NCBI GenBank assembly: GCA_965242975.1
Contig: CBDETS010000007.1
Location: 5,642,001-5,706,000, forward strand
Origin: JAPPHA01 sp965242975
GTDB taxonomy: Bacteria > Pseudomonadota > Alphaproteobacteria > Rhodobacterales > Rhodobacteraceae
Direction of reading: 5' to 3'
DNA length: 64,000 nucleotides
Below, piece by piece: positions 9,564 to 19,106 of the stretch. The notes under the pieces are model-generated. The model was not told the DNA's origin and made no database searches. It was given only the letters and a program-made list of their open reading frames with translations. Position 1 is the stretch's first letter, and each line of letters opens with the position of its first letter. The position numbers and the translations under genes were made by a program.

Positions 9564-11049
9564 CGCCGTAGCGGTAGACGGGCTGCCATCCGTCGCCCCA
9601 GGCGTCGCGCCAGAATGCCGTGCGTTCGCTGTTCTGCACGGGAGCGCCGCCCGTCCAGAGATCGGCTTCGGGCCGGGTGTGGTTCTCGAAGAAAGCGCTC
9701 AACATGGTGTCCAGCGTCGCGCGGATTTCCGCGTATGCCGGATCGGAGGCCAGGTTCGCCTTTTCCTGCGGGTCTGTCTCGACATCAAACAACTCGTCAT
9801 CGATCGGGTTGTTCGGCGCATCGGTGAATCGCTTGAAATAGGCCCACTTGCGCGTACGAACCACGCGCGTTTCTTCCTGCTCGGAATAGACCGCGTCGTC
9901 GCCCCAATCCTGCGGGTTTCCCGACAGCAATGGCTTGAGCGAACGGCTTGGCACCGCCATTGCGCCCTGATCATTGGGTTGCCCGGCATAGTCCAGAATG
10001 GTCGAGAAGACATCCATGTTCGACACCATCACGCGGGACCTCTGGCCCGCCACGATCTCGTGCTCGTAGCGGACCAGAAGAGGTACAGAGTGCGCTGCGT
10101 GGTGCAGGTTCGAAGGAAAAGTCGCAGCTCCGTGCCCCCAAAACCCGTGGTGGCCGACGGAAAGTCCATGGTCGGAAGTGAAGACAAGGATCGTATTCCC
10201 GGCAACTTCCAGCCGATCCAGCGATTCCATGACTTGTCCGACCCCGTCATCGACCATCGAAACCTGTGCGTAGTAGTTCCGCAATGTCGGAAGATCGTTC
10301 GGCGCACGCAGGATCATGGAATAGTCCAACCCTCCGCCGGAGCACTTTCGCCGCATCAGGAAGCCATCCACGGACGCCTTGCTCAACCCCTCGCGCGGGA
10401 CCGAATGCATCGGGCAATCGTCATAAAGCGTGGAGTATCGGCAACAGTCGGTTTCCCGTGTCGCGGGCCAGTGGCCGTATGGGGCCGGATAGGGAAGATA
10501 GAGAAAGAACGGTCGACCCGCAGCCACCTGTTCCGTGATGAAGGCAATGCCCTTTTGGGTAAAGAAGTCGACCGTGTGCCCTTCGTGGTCATAGGATTCG
10601 CCGTTTTCCGTGATTCGGTTGCGGTAAAAACTGCGCACATGCCCATCCGCCATGGTGCACCAGTAATCGAATCCGCCCATGGGATTCGCTGGTACGCCCA
10701 GATGGTATTTTCCGCAGAGGGCGGTTCTGTACCCGGCGTCCTGCAACGTCGCAGGTAACGTGCGCAAACCGTCGAGCGCATGCCAGTTGTCCGGCCAATC
10801 AGCCATGGTGCGGTCGTCGATCCAACTGTGGACCCCGTGCTGCGACGGCATGAGCCCGGTCAGGACCGAGGCGCGGCAGGGCGAACAGAATGCATTCGGG
10901 CAGAATGCATTGTCAAAAACCATACCCTGTTCGGCAAGGCGGTCGAGATTAGGAGTATGGATTTCCGGATTGCCATAGCAGGCAAGCGTGCCGGCCTGCT
11001 GATTGTCGGTGAAGACCAGGACGACATTCGGTTGGTTTCGACGGATCAT
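9556..11049 (-). CDS. Type I sulfatase (arylsulfatase family)
   Basis: Sulfatase of 497 residues. The N-terminus NVVLVFTDNQQAGTLACYGN gives a metal-ligand region, and the sulfatase signature is FCSPCRASVLTG, where the Cys of CSPCR is the residue converted to formylglycine. FTSDHGLSVGHHGFWGHG supplies further metal/substrate residues. I start at 11049 because GGAGGG lies at 11058-11063; an in-frame extension of 19 residues is not conserved-looking. No signal peptide is evident, so a cytoplasmic sulfate-ester hydrolase is likely. It is coupled to the FGE gene at 8625. The substrate cannot be told from sequence. Confidence 0.92.
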   Translation of the reverse strand: MIRRNQPNVVLVFTDNQQAGTLACYGNPEIHTPNLDRLAEQGMVFDNAFCPNAFCSPCRASVLTGLMPSQHGVHSWIDDRTMADWPDNWHALDGLRTLPATLQDAGYRTALCGKYHLGVPANPMGGFDYWCTMADGHVRSFYRNRITENGESYDHEGHTVDFFTQKGIAFITEQVAAGRPFFLYLPYPAPYGHWPATRETDCCRYSTLYDDCPMHSVPREGLSKASVDGFLMRRKCSGGGLDYSMILRAPNDLPTLRNYYAQVSMVDDGVGQVMESLDRLEVAGNTILVFTSDHGLSVGHHGFWGHGAATFPSNLHHAAHSVPLLVRYEHEIVAGQRSRVMVSNMDVFSTILDYAGQPNDQGAMAVPSRSLKPLLSGNPQDWGDDAVYSEQEETRVVRTRKWAYFKRFTDAPNNPIDDELFDVETDPQEKANLASDPAYAEIRATLDTMLSAFFENHTRPEADLWTGGAPVQNSERTAFWRDAWGDGWQPVYRYGDD

Positions 11050-11189
11050 GTCTCGCGCCCTCCGTTGGCATCGTACGTGTTGAAGCGTCTTTTGACGTGT
11101 GTGCACAGAATGACGACGACGACCGGCACGAGGTCAAGCAGGATGATCCCGATCGCAACTCGTTGGGAGCGCCGGACGGTGGAATGCAT
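11046..11189 (-). CDS. Candidate small single-pass membrane protein
   Basis: A 47-residue ORF whose stop overlaps the sulfatase ATG (ATGA). After a short basic N-terminus (STVRRSQR) it has one strong hydrophobic segment (VAIGIILLDLVPVVVVILC) and a basic C-terminus. The frame is open further upstream to a GTG at 11363, giving 105 residues, but the added part is low-complexity. No clear Shine-Dalgarno precedes the internal ATG. The tight overlap and the membrane segment argue for a real gene; function unknown. Confidence 0.35.
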   Translation of the reverse strand: MHSTVRRSQRVAIGIILLDLVPVVVVILCTHVKRRFNTYDANGGRET

Positions 11190-11364
11190 GTTGTGCACGG
11201 GCGTGGTCGGCAAACCGTAATCCCGCGTGGCTCCCAGATCAGGGCTGCGGCGCGCCTGGCGAGCGCCAACTCGCGCCCGGGTACGAGGCCCGGGAGCGTG
11301 GACGCGAACCGAAAGAGGGGGTTCAGGATGGCCACCGGTGTCCGGCGCAAAGACTGAGTGCACT

Positions 11365-11568
11365 TTAGAGGATCATCCCGACGATGACCAAAGCCAGCCC
11401 GATTGTCGATACGAACAAGGCGGCCAGGTTCCAGGGAATCAAACAACGGAGACGATCGGCGAGGACCTGACCGTCCGGCACGGACTGTCGGGCACGGAAT
11501 GCGGCGACGGCACAGCCGAGAATCCCGAGAATCCCGAGAAACGTGACGAGTATTCCTGCAAGAACCAT
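11365..11568 (-). CDS. Small two-helix membrane protein
   Basis: A 67-residue protein starting MVLAGILVTFLGILGILGC, with a basic loop (RARQ...ADRLR) and a second helix (LAALFVSTIGLALVIVGMIL). The two-helix hairpin with an arginine-rich cytosolic loop resembles short conserved alphaproteobacterial membrane proteins. It is the first gene of a probable minus-strand group leading into the sulfatase and divergent from the ABC permease. Function unknown. A longer in-frame reading to 11706 is unlikely. Confidence 0.6.
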   Translation of the reverse strand: MVLAGILVTFLGILGILGCAVAAFRARQSVPDGQVLADRLRCLIPWNLAALFVSTIGLALVIVGMIL

Positions 11569-11706
11569 GGAATCGAGACCTGACCGGACACGACGTACTG
11601 CCCGCACCCGATAGACCCCGGGATTTCCTTTCGCAAGTGGTGGGCAACCGAGCGCGACACCGGAATCGAAATCCGGCCGATCCAACCTCCATCGTGGACA
11701 GGTCAC

Positions 11707-13398
11707 GTGGTCTCAGATAAGTCCGCGTTAATGAATTCAATCTCCAAGTTGTCGCTACGGTTCCTGGCGGTTCGTTCACATGTGGATACGTGGGCGGTCT
11801 CCGCACTGGCCATCGTCGTCGTCGTGCTTTTTCCGGTCATTGCGGTGGTCGGGATGGCAACGACTCCTGCGGACGGAGTATTTCTGCACCTGGCATCCAC
11901 GGTGTTGCCCCGATACCTGACCAACAGCCTTTTGCTGATGGCCTCCGTCGGGGTCATTACCGGAGTGGTCGGTACGGCAACGGCCTGGCTTGTGGTCATG
12001 TGTTCATTCCCGGGGCGAGCGTGGCTCGAATGGGCCCTGCTGCTTCCCCTGGCCGTCCCGGCGTACATTGCGGCGTACGCGCTGGTCGACTTCTGGGAGT
12101 ATGCGGGACCGGCACAGACCACCATGCGCGAATTGACAGGCTGGACGAGCAAGCAGGACTACTGGTTTCCAGAGGTCAGATCGCGGGCTGGCGCAATCCT
12201 GGTGCTGTCGCTTTCGCTCTATCCGTACGTCTACCTGCTCGCCCGCGCGGCTTTTCGTGACCAGTCGGCGAACGTGCTCGAGGTGGCGCGAACCTTGGGC
12301 TGCGGCTTCTGGGGCCGGTTCCTGCGTATTGCCGTTCCATTGGCCCGCCCTGCGATCCTCGGAGGTATCGCAATCGTCATGATGGAAACGCTCAGTGATT
12401 TCGGTGCAGTCGAGTACTTCGCCGTACAGACCTTGACGACAGGCATCATGACAACATGGCTCGAGGCATCCAATGTCGCGGGCGCTGCCCAGATATCTTC
12501 ATTGTTGTTGATGATCGTTGTCGTTCTCGTCGTGGCAGAACGGCTGAGCCGCCGCAAGGCCAGGTTCCACCAGCCGGGGAGGAAGCAGATCTTTCTCGTG
12601 GCGGAGCATTTGTGGGGCCCGCGTGCGCTTGCCGCAACGGTGATCTGCAGCCTGCCTGTTCTGCTGGGATTCCTGATGCCGGTATCCATAATCCTGTATC
12701 ATGCCGTTTCGAGAGTCGAAGTCTGGGGAGACTTGACCCTTTGGGCTTCCGCCATGAACACGTTGTATGTGTCGGTTTTGGCAGGCATCATCACGGTTAC
12801 GGCAGCCGTACTGCTGGTTTTCGGAATCCGGGTCTCGTACAGGGAAGGCATTGTGGCGCTGGCGCCGCTGTCGACGATCGGGTACGCGATCCCGGGCGTC
12901 GTTCTCGGGATTGGTATACTCATACCGCTCGCGATGCTTGACCACGCTGTCGCAGACATGGTCCTTTACCTGACCGGCGCCGACCCTGGCTTGCTCATCA
13001 CGGGAACAGGCGTCGCTATCGTACTGGCGTATTCAATCAGGTTCTTTGCCCTGGCGTTTTCGTCAACGGACTCCGCGTTCGAGAGATGGCACCCGGCAAT
13101 TGGCGATGCGGCACGCTCACTTGGCAAGTCGCCATTGGCGACCGTCGCGCACGTCTATCTTCCACTGGTCAAGGGAGGGTTACTGACTGCCGGATTGCTG
13201 GTCTTTGTCGATTGCGCAAAGGAACTGCCGGCAACTCTCCTCTTGAGGCCGTTCGGGTTCGACACTCTGGCAACGAGGACATACAGCTATGCGTCGCTGG
13301 AGGACCTGTCGCGTGCGTCATCCGCAGCCATCGTTGTCATTCTTGTCGGGCTGGTGTCGGTTGCAATCATGGCGGCTGCTTTCAGGCATCAGCGTTGA
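11707..13398 (+). CDS. Two-domain ABC transporter permease, iron(III)/FbpB type
   Basis: Permease of 563 residues with two tandem BPD_transp_1 units, the layout of FbpB/AfuB/SfuB ferric-iron permeases. About twelve hydrophobic segments are visible. EAA loops are seen in each half: EVARTLGCGFWGRFLRIAVP in the first, and DAARSLGKSPLATVAHVYLP in the second. GTG at 11707 or ATG at 11731 could start it. No ATPase or ferric-binding protein is adjacent, so the partners must be encoded elsewhere. It is divergent from the small membrane gene at 11365. Confidence 0.85.
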   Translation: MVSDKSALMNSISKLSLRFLAVRSHVDTWAVSALAIVVVVLFPVIAVVGMATTPADGVFLHLASTVLPRYLTNSLLLMASVGVITGVVGTATAWLVVMCSFPGRAWLEWALLLPLAVPAYIAAYALVDFWEYAGPAQTTMRELTGWTSKQDYWFPEVRSRAGAILVLSLSLYPYVYLLARAAFRDQSANVLEVARTLGCGFWGRFLRIAVPLARPAILGGIAIVMMETLSDFGAVEYFAVQTLTTGIMTTWLEASNVAGAAQISSLLLMIVVVLVVAERLSRRKARFHQPGRKQIFLVAEHLWGPRALAATVICSLPVLLGFLMPVSIILYHAVSRVEVWGDLTLWASAMNTLYVSVLAGIITVTAAVLLVFGIRVSYREGIVALAPLSTIGYAIPGVVLGIGILIPLAMLDHAVADMVLYLTGADPGLLITGTGVAIVLAYSIRFFALAFSSTDSAFERWHPAIGDAARSLGKSPLATVAHVYLPLVKGGLLTAGLLVFVDCAKELPATLLLRPFGFDTLATRTYSYASLEDLSRASSAAIVVILVGLVSVAIMAAAFRHQR

Positions 13399-13586
13399 CG
13401 CCGGAAACGAGGCGGCGATCGACAGGAAGCAGGCGTGGCTTCCTCACGCTGGTCGTATCGGTACGGCAACCCGTATTCGAACACAGGAGTCGACACGCGA
13501 CCGCCGTCACGAAATGATACGCTCTCGCGGTTTCGCATGCATGGGGCTTGCGTCGGCCATCGACTTGTTCTTAATGCCAATGTGCA

Positions 13587-13662
13587 GCCCCTATAGCTCA
13601 GCTGGTAGAGCAACTGATTTGTAATCAGTAGGTCGGGAGTTCGAGTCTCTCTGGGGGCACCA
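13587..13662 (+). tRNA. tRNA-Thr (anticodon TGT)
   Basis: Complete cloverleaf of 76 nt with encoded CCA. The acceptor GCCCCTA pairs with TGGGGGC, the D-arm is AGCTCAGCTGGTAGAGC, the anticodon stem is ACTGA/TCAGT with loop TTTGTAA (anticodon TGT), and the T-arm contains GTTCGAGTC. The discriminator base is A. It decodes ACA. No integrase or attachment-site duplication is visible next to it. Confidence 0.95.
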
Positions 13663-14575
13663 GTTCCCCGGTCAAGACGTAGAGATGTCCGGTCACGGAC
13701 AATCGACATCCATTTCATCGATTTTTGTTCGTCCGGGCGAGTGGCCGGGTCGTGGGGCCGGTGATGATGCGCGGCTGTCCAGGTTGCGTGTTCCTCCAGG
13801 CGATCGTCACCAATCAGGGTGGGGAAGGTGTCAATCTCGCCGGCAGCCTTTCACAAGGAAATTAGGCGTGAACGGTGAACGGCACGACGTGATCGACGTG
13901 GAGTGCAAGACTCCCTCCCCGTTACTGTCCCGCAGGCGCCAGGGTCTGGAATGCAGGGAAGATGGAAGGGTGATGAACGGACGTCTCAAAGCGGGCACTA
14001 TCGGCCATCGGATGCGGTTCAGGCAAATGGGTGGCAGGCGACCAGCCGATGAATGCACCACGGGGCGGGAGGCCTTTCTTGCGGTGGTCGAGTCGCGGGG
14101 ACCTGCTTGCGGGCGTCCTCTGCGATTCTGCACCGCGAAACCCGTCTGCGCGCCGGCCAGGATTCAGCGCATGCTGCGACACGCCGTCTCCTGACCGGAA
14201 TACATGCCAATCACAGTGCAAAGTCCGAACCCTTGCCAGCGTCCGATGCCACGGCCAGGGTCCGGTGTTGATCAGGGTGAGTTGCCTTCGGACACAAACG
14301 GTTTGTCGCCAATCCGTGGCGCGATTCCAGCCGGCCGAATCCATGGCGACCCGGCTGACCGACGCCGTCGGCGCCGGTGAGGCCTGCCTTCGCACCTTGA
14401 CACCACGGGAGTGCTGCGACAACCTTCGGCTTCTCGTGTCCGGGGTGTCGCCCGGATGATCCCTGGGGAACCGGGTCCGCGTCGTGCGCGTCCCCCTGGT
14501 GCGGAGCGCACTGGATCCTGCGCTGCCGGAGTGCCGCCCCATGCCAATCCGTTCGCCAACCGATCGCAAACGCCG
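13663..14575. other. Long stretch without a supported gene
   Basis: About 0.9 kb between tRNA-Thr and the ClC gene. Open frames on both strands are present but have arginine-rich, family-less translations. Two starts upstream of my ClC start (ATG 14456, TTG-type 14411) are in frame, so the right end may belong to that gene. Nothing else recognisable. Confidence 0.45.
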
Positions 14576-16318
14576 ATGCGAGCTGGAATAGACACTGCGG
14601 CCCGGATTGCCTTGATCGCTGCTCTCGGAGTCGTGGCAGGTGTCTTGACGTCGCTGGCCGCGATCGGTTTCGTGGAGCTGGTTTCCGTCCTGAACGAATG
14701 GCTCCTGGTCACACCTCGAAGCCGCTTCATGATGGAAGACAGGAGGCTGCTGCTGGTCGCGACGGTCTGCGTACCTGCGGCGGGTGGGCTCGTTGTTGGA
14801 CTCATCCACAGATCCATTCCCGGGCAGCGTTCCCATGGTCCTCCCGACATTATCCAGTCAGTCCAGGAAATGGATGGCCGCATTCCGGTCCGGACCGGTT
14901 TCCTGTCCGCCGTGGCCAGCGTGGTGTCTCTTGGAGCCGGGGCATCCGTGGGACAGTACGGTCCGCTCGCGCACGTCGGGGCCACGCTCGGGTCTCTGGT
15001 CGCCCGCGTCAACCGAAACAGCCGGTGGATGGCGACGGTCGGAGTGGGCTGCGGCGTTGCCGCCGCGATATCGACCGCGTTCAATGCCCCGATCGCCGGG
15101 ATCGTCTTCGCCCATGAAGTGATCCTTCGGCACTACTCTCTCCGTGCCTTTGCGCCGATTACCGTTGCCGCGACAGTGGGCCATGTCATGGCCAACGTCG
15201 TCTTCGAACGACCGCCGCTGTTTCGGGTGGACGCGATCAGCGTGAACTTCGCGCCGGAATTCCTGATGTTCATTGTTCTCGGCGCGGCCGGTGCATTCGT
15301 AGCAGTATTCTATATGCAGGCGATCCTCTTCGCGAACCGGGTCGCCCGAATGCTGCCGGTCGCGAATTCGCTCAAGCCGATGTTCGCCGGGGCTGGACTG
15401 GGACTGGCTGCCATCTGGCTTCCCGACATTCTCGGCATCGGCAAGGAAACTCTACGCTTTGCGGTCATCGATCACGCATTCGCCACGGGGGAACTGGCCT
15501 TTCTCCTGGTTGCCAAGATTCTCGCAACGGCGCTCTGCATCGGGTTCGGCTTTGCAGGCGGCGTATTCAGCCCCGCACTCCTTATCGGAATCCTTTTCGG
15601 GGCGCTGGCTGGCAACGGTGCCGAAATCGTTCTGGGCGACCTGCGTTCCGACATTGCCTTTTATGCGGTTTGCGGCATGGTGGCGGTGACGAGCGCGGTA
15701 ATCGGAGCGCCGTTGACCACGATCCTGATCGTGTTCGAACTGACTCGCAACTACGATCTGGCCACGGCCGCCATGGTCAGCGTCGTCTTTTCGAACCTGG
15801 TTTCGTACCGGGCCTTCGGCCGTTCCCTGTTTGACGTGCAACTTCGCATGCGGGGTTTCGACCTTACGGTGGGGCGCGACAAGGTCATGCTCGACCGACG
15901 TCTCATCGAAAGCTATGTGACCCGGGACTACACGGAGCTGGCACCGGACACGTCACCCCGTGAGGCGACGTCACGCCTGCTTGAGGCGCGAAGCCACGAG
16001 GGCTACGTGGTCGATTCCGAAGGGATCTATCTCGGTACCGTCAAACTCGACGAACTCATGACATCCGAAAGACACGGCGACATGGGGGCCGATTTCACTG
16101 TCACTCAACTCGCGAAGCCCGAAGCCCTGATCCTGACCGCGGGGACGACCGTATGGGCGGCGATGGCGCAGATGGGCGATTTCGTCGGCGAGAGCATACC
16201 GGTGCTCGAAGATGGTGACGATGGCCGCATGCTGGGCGTCGTGTACGAGGCCAGCATCGTCAAGGCATACCTGGATACGATGAACGACATTCGCCGCGAG
16301 GAGAACGCGGGGGCCTGA
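14576..16318 (+). CDS. ClC-family chloride channel/transporter with CBS region, gating glutamate absent
   Basis: Membrane protein of about 580 residues with the ClC fold. Signature regions are SHGPPDIIQSVQ (first selectivity motif), GASVGQYGPLAHVGATLGSL (second) and GFAGGVFSPALLIGILFGAL (third), followed by a cytosolic C-terminus of about 150 residues resembling a CBS pair. In the second motif the usual GREGP is GQYGP: the gating/proton-coupling glutamate is a tyrosine (codon 14957-14959). That suggests a chloride or other anion channel, or uncoupled transporter, rather than a proton antiporter. The start is uncertain: I chose the ATG just before helix A; ATG 14456 is in frame. Confidence 0.87.
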   Translation: MRAGIDTAARIALIAALGVVAGVLTSLAAIGFVELVSVLNEWLLVTPRSRFMMEDRRLLLVATVCVPAAGGLVVGLIHRSIPGQRSHGPPDIIQSVQEMDGRIPVRTGFLSAVASVVSLGAGASVGQYGPLAHVGATLGSLVARVNRNSRWMATVGVGCGVAAAISTAFNAPIAGIVFAHEVILRHYSLRAFAPITVAATVGHVMANVVFERPPLFRVDAISVNFAPEFLMFIVLGAAGAFVAVFYMQAILFANRVARMLPVANSLKPMFAGAGLGLAAIWLPDILGIGKETLRFAVIDHAFATGELAFLLVAKILATALCIGFGFAGGVFSPALLIGILFGALAGNGAEIVLGDLRSDIAFYAVCGMVAVTSAVIGAPLTTILIVFELTRNYDLATAAMVSVVFSNLVSYRAFGRSLFDVQLRMRGFDLTVGRDKVMLDRRLIESYVTRDYTELAPDTSPREATSRLLEARSHEGYVVDSEGIYLGTVKLDELMTSERHGDMGADFTVTQLAKPEALILTAGTTVWAAMAQMGDFVGESIPVLEDGDDGRMLGVVYEASIVKAYLDTMNDIRREENAGA

Positions 16319-16333
16319 CCCCAGCCGACGGCC

Positions 16334-17464
16334 ATGAAACTCATGCTGCACGAACCGATTCGATCTGTCGTCCGATCCGCCGCAATCGGAATCGTTTTGC
16401 CGTGGTTTGTCGAAGCGAGCGGACATGCGGCTGCCGAAGCTTCCGACAGGATCATCACCATCGCAACATGGGGAGGTCCCTACCAGCACAGCCAGGAGAA
16501 GGCGTATTTCGAACCGTTCACGAATGAAACGGGCATCCGTGTCAAGATCGAACGCTACGATGGCGGAATCGCCGAGATTCGCCAACAGGTGATGAGCGGC
16601 AATTCCGAATGGGATCTCGTCGACATGACCATGGCCGACAACCGCGCGGCCTGCAAACAGGGCCTGCTCGAGCGGATCAACCATGCGATTCTCCAGCCCG
16701 CGCCGGACGGCACACCTGCCGACCAGGATTTCGTCGATGGTGCGCTCACCGAGTGCGCGGTGTCACCGATCGTATTCGCCATGGTGGTCGCCTACAATCG
16801 CGACGCCTTCCCCGGGAAACGGCCCACGGAGATCCGGGACCTTTTCGACCTGCAGCAGTTTCCCGGAAGGCGGGCGTTGCAGAGGCTTCCCGAGGCCAAT
16901 CTCGAATGGGCACTCCGGTCCTACGGAGTGCCGCGGCGAGACGTCTACCATTTGTTGAGCACGGAGCGGGGCCTTCGGCTGGCATTCGAGAAGATCGACA
17001 CCATCCGGGATGACGTCCGCTGGTGGACCACGGTGGACGAACCGCTTGACCTGCTCGTGTCCGGGGAAGTCGTGATGGCATCTGTCTACAATGGGCGGGC
17101 TTTTGACGGTGCGGTCATTCACGGACATCCCATCGAGATCATCTGGGATGCCCAGATCTACGAACTCGGTGCGTGGGGGATACCCAGGGGAACGCCCAAC
17201 CTCGACGCGGTTCTTTCGTTCATCCGGTTTGCCACCGGTACGCGTCCGCTCGCCGAACAGGCGAAGTACATCCCTTACGGGCCTGCCCGGCGGTCATCGA
17301 TGCAGCTCGTGTCGACTCACGCCCAGACGGGTGTTGACATGCGCCCCCACCTGCCGACCAGCCCGGCAAATTTCGGCGCCGCGATTCCGAAGGACACTGA
17401 GTGGTACGCGAGCCTCTACGACCGGATCAAGGCGCGTTTCGATGCATGGCTCGCCGGGCCCTGA
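16334..17464 (+). CDS. Extracellular solute-binding protein, spermidine/putrescine type
   Basis: Binding protein of 376 residues in the PotD/PotF-like class. The N-terminus (residues 1-36, ending EASGHAAAEA) reads as a Sec signal peptide. The mature part begins IITIATWGGPYQHSQEKAYF, the typical first strand, followed by GNSEWDLVDMTMAD and VYNGRAFDGAV binding-cleft segments. It starts 15 bp after the ClC gene and may be co-transcribed with it, but there are no permease or ATPase genes next to it. The orphan permease at 11707 is of a different type, so pairing is doubtful. Ligand unverified. Confidence 0.83.
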   Translation: MKLMLHEPIRSVVRSAAIGIVLPWFVEASGHAAAEASDRIITIATWGGPYQHSQEKAYFEPFTNETGIRVKIERYDGGIAEIRQQVMSGNSEWDLVDMTMADNRAACKQGLLERINHAILQPAPDGTPADQDFVDGALTECAVSPIVFAMVVAYNRDAFPGKRPTEIRDLFDLQQFPGRRALQRLPEANLEWALRSYGVPRRDVYHLLSTERGLRLAFEKIDTIRDDVRWWTTVDEPLDLLVSGEVVMASVYNGRAFDGAVIHGHPIEIIWDAQIYELGAWGIPRGTPNLDAVLSFIRFATGTRPLAEQAKYIPYGPARRSSMQLVSTHAQTGVDMRPHLPTSPANFGAAIPKDTEWYASLYDRIKARFDAWLAGP

Positions 17465-17942
17465 CGCCGGAGAGTCGGTACGTTGGCGTTTCCGGAATGT
17501 GGCCCGAACCGACCGGAAACCCGGGGTGAAGGCTTGGGGCGTTTCGGATTCTTCTCTCGGTGCCTGATCGGATTTCCTGTTCCTCACCGTTCAGGAGAAA
17601 CCGGCGGGCATTTGCCGCACGAAGGTTGACGCCCCGTCCGTATCGGTCTCTTCGGTGAACCATCAGTGACGGGAGCAGCCCGCCGGGAGGCTTCGCCGGT
17701 TTTCCCGTGCCCGCGCGGACACCGTCCGGCGTGGAGGTTCCCGCCCGCCGCCAGATCGACAACGGGGTGAAACCCTTCGGCGACTCATCTCCGGTATGGC
17801 GGTCTCCGCAGCCGGACGCCGAAGTCCCGTCGGCCGGAGTGCACCACCGGCATGCTGGCCGACAATTGGCCAGGGAGGAAGTCACGAATGCTGGCCTTGC
17901 CCGGGATATCGACGCCCGGCTTGGCCCGCAGGGCTTGAGAAA
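17465..17942. other. Intergenic, no gene seen
   Basis: A 478-bp convergent region between the binding-protein gene and the aminotransferase. Open frames have no recognisable content. No clear terminator hairpin with U-tract was found. Confidence 0.5.
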
Positions 17943-19106
17943 TCATCCCAGAAACGCACCCATTCTCTCGACGGCCCGGCGGATATTCTCTTGGCTGTTG
18001 GCGTAGCTCAGGCGAATGTAGCCTTCGCCGAGCACCCCGAAATCCGGACCACCTACGGTTGCGACGCCCGTCTTTTCAAGCAGAGACGATGCGAGCTCCT
18101 TGGCCATCAGGCCGGTGCCGGCGATATTGGGAAACGCATAGAAAGCGCCCTTCGGGGTAACACACGAGATTCCTGGCAAATTGTTCAGGAGTTCAACGAG
18201 AAGCCGGCGACGAATGTCGAACTCGGCGACCATTTCCTCCACGGAATCCTGAGGTCCGGAAAGGGCCTCGATTGCAGCGAATTGCGTTGGCGCGTTTACG
18301 CAGGACCAGGCGTTGACCGCGAGCTTCCGGGCCTTGTCGTATATTCCCGGTGGCCAGACCGAATAACCCAAGCGCCAACCCGTCATGGCGTATGTCTTGG
18401 ACCAGCCGTTAAGGAGAATCAGTCGATCCCGGATCTCGGGATAGCTGAGCATCGTGATGTGCTCTTCACCGTCGTAGAGTATCTGGTCGTAGATTTCGTC
18501 CGACATCACGGCAGTTTCGGGCCAGTCCGCAAGGCCCGCAACCAAATGATCGAACTCGGTCTTTGGCGTCACGCCGCCGCAGGGATTTGCGGGCGAGTTC
18601 AAAATGACGAGGCGCGTCCGTTCGGTAACAAGTGACAGTGTTTCCTCGGCCGAAAACGCGAATCCGTTCCCCTCGCGGATCGGAATCGGGACGGGCCGTG
18701 CACCGGTGAACTCGATCATCGAGCGGTAGATCGGAAACCCGGGATCGGGATAGAGGATTTCCGCGCCCGGCTCGCCAAACATGAGGATCGCGGTAAACAT
18801 CGTCACTTTTCCGCCTGGCACGATCAAGACGAGATCGGGATCGATGTCCGTGCCGAAACGGCGGTGAAGATCTGCCGAAACGGCCTCGCGCAGCGGCAGG
18901 ATGCCCGGCGCCGGCGTGTAGCCGTGATGGCCATCGCGAAGTGCCTTGACTGCGGCCTCGACAATGTTCTCCGGCGTCGGAAAATCGGGCTGGCCGATGC
19001 CGAGATTGATCACATCGACACCCTGCGCGGCCAGGATCCCGGCACGCGCGAGAACCGCGAAGGCATTTTCTTCGCCGATCCGGTCAAATCCGTCGATCGT
19101 GTGCAT
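17943..19106 (-). CDS. Class I/II PLP-dependent aminotransferase
   Basis: Aspartate-aminotransferase-fold enzyme of 387 residues. It has the substrate region INLGIGQPDFPTPENI, the HHGYTPAPGILPLREAV segment, NSPANPCGGVTPKTEFD and, decisively, WSKTYAMTGWRLGY with the Schiff-base lysine. The start at 19106 is preceded by GGGAAGG; a longer frame to 19385 adds a non-conserved 93 residues. Relatives include AspC/PatA-like and aromatic aminotransferases, so amino donor and keto acid are not assignable. Monocistronic. Confidence 0.9.
   Translation of the reverse strand: MHTIDGFDRIGEENAFAVLARAGILAAQGVDVINLGIGQPDFPTPENIVEAAVKALRDGHHGYTPAPGILPLREAVSADLHRRFGTDIDPDLVLIVPGGKVTMFTAILMFGEPGAEILYPDPGFPIYRSMIEFTGARPVPIPIREGNGFAFSAEETLSLVTERTRLVILNSPANPCGGVTPKTEFDHLVAGLADWPETAVMSDEIYDQILYDGEEHITMLSYPEIRDRLILLNGWSKTYAMTGWRLGYSVWPPGIYDKARKLAVNAWSCVNAPTQFAAIEALSGPQDSVEEMVAEFDIRRRLLVELLNNLPGISCVTPKGAFYAFPNIAGTGLMAKELASSLLEKTGVATVGGPDFGVLGEGYIRLSYANSQENIRRAVERMGAFLG

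Noticed and set aside
13840..13960. Cobalamin-riboswitch-like strings (GGTG, ACTGTCCCGC)
   Set aside because: The elements are in the wrong order and spacing for a B12 riboswitch and no cobalamin or B12-related gene follows.
13685..14194. 169-codon frame downstream of tRNA-Thr
   Set aside because: Arginine-rich, no family, no ribosome binding site; overlaps other open frames equally unsupported.
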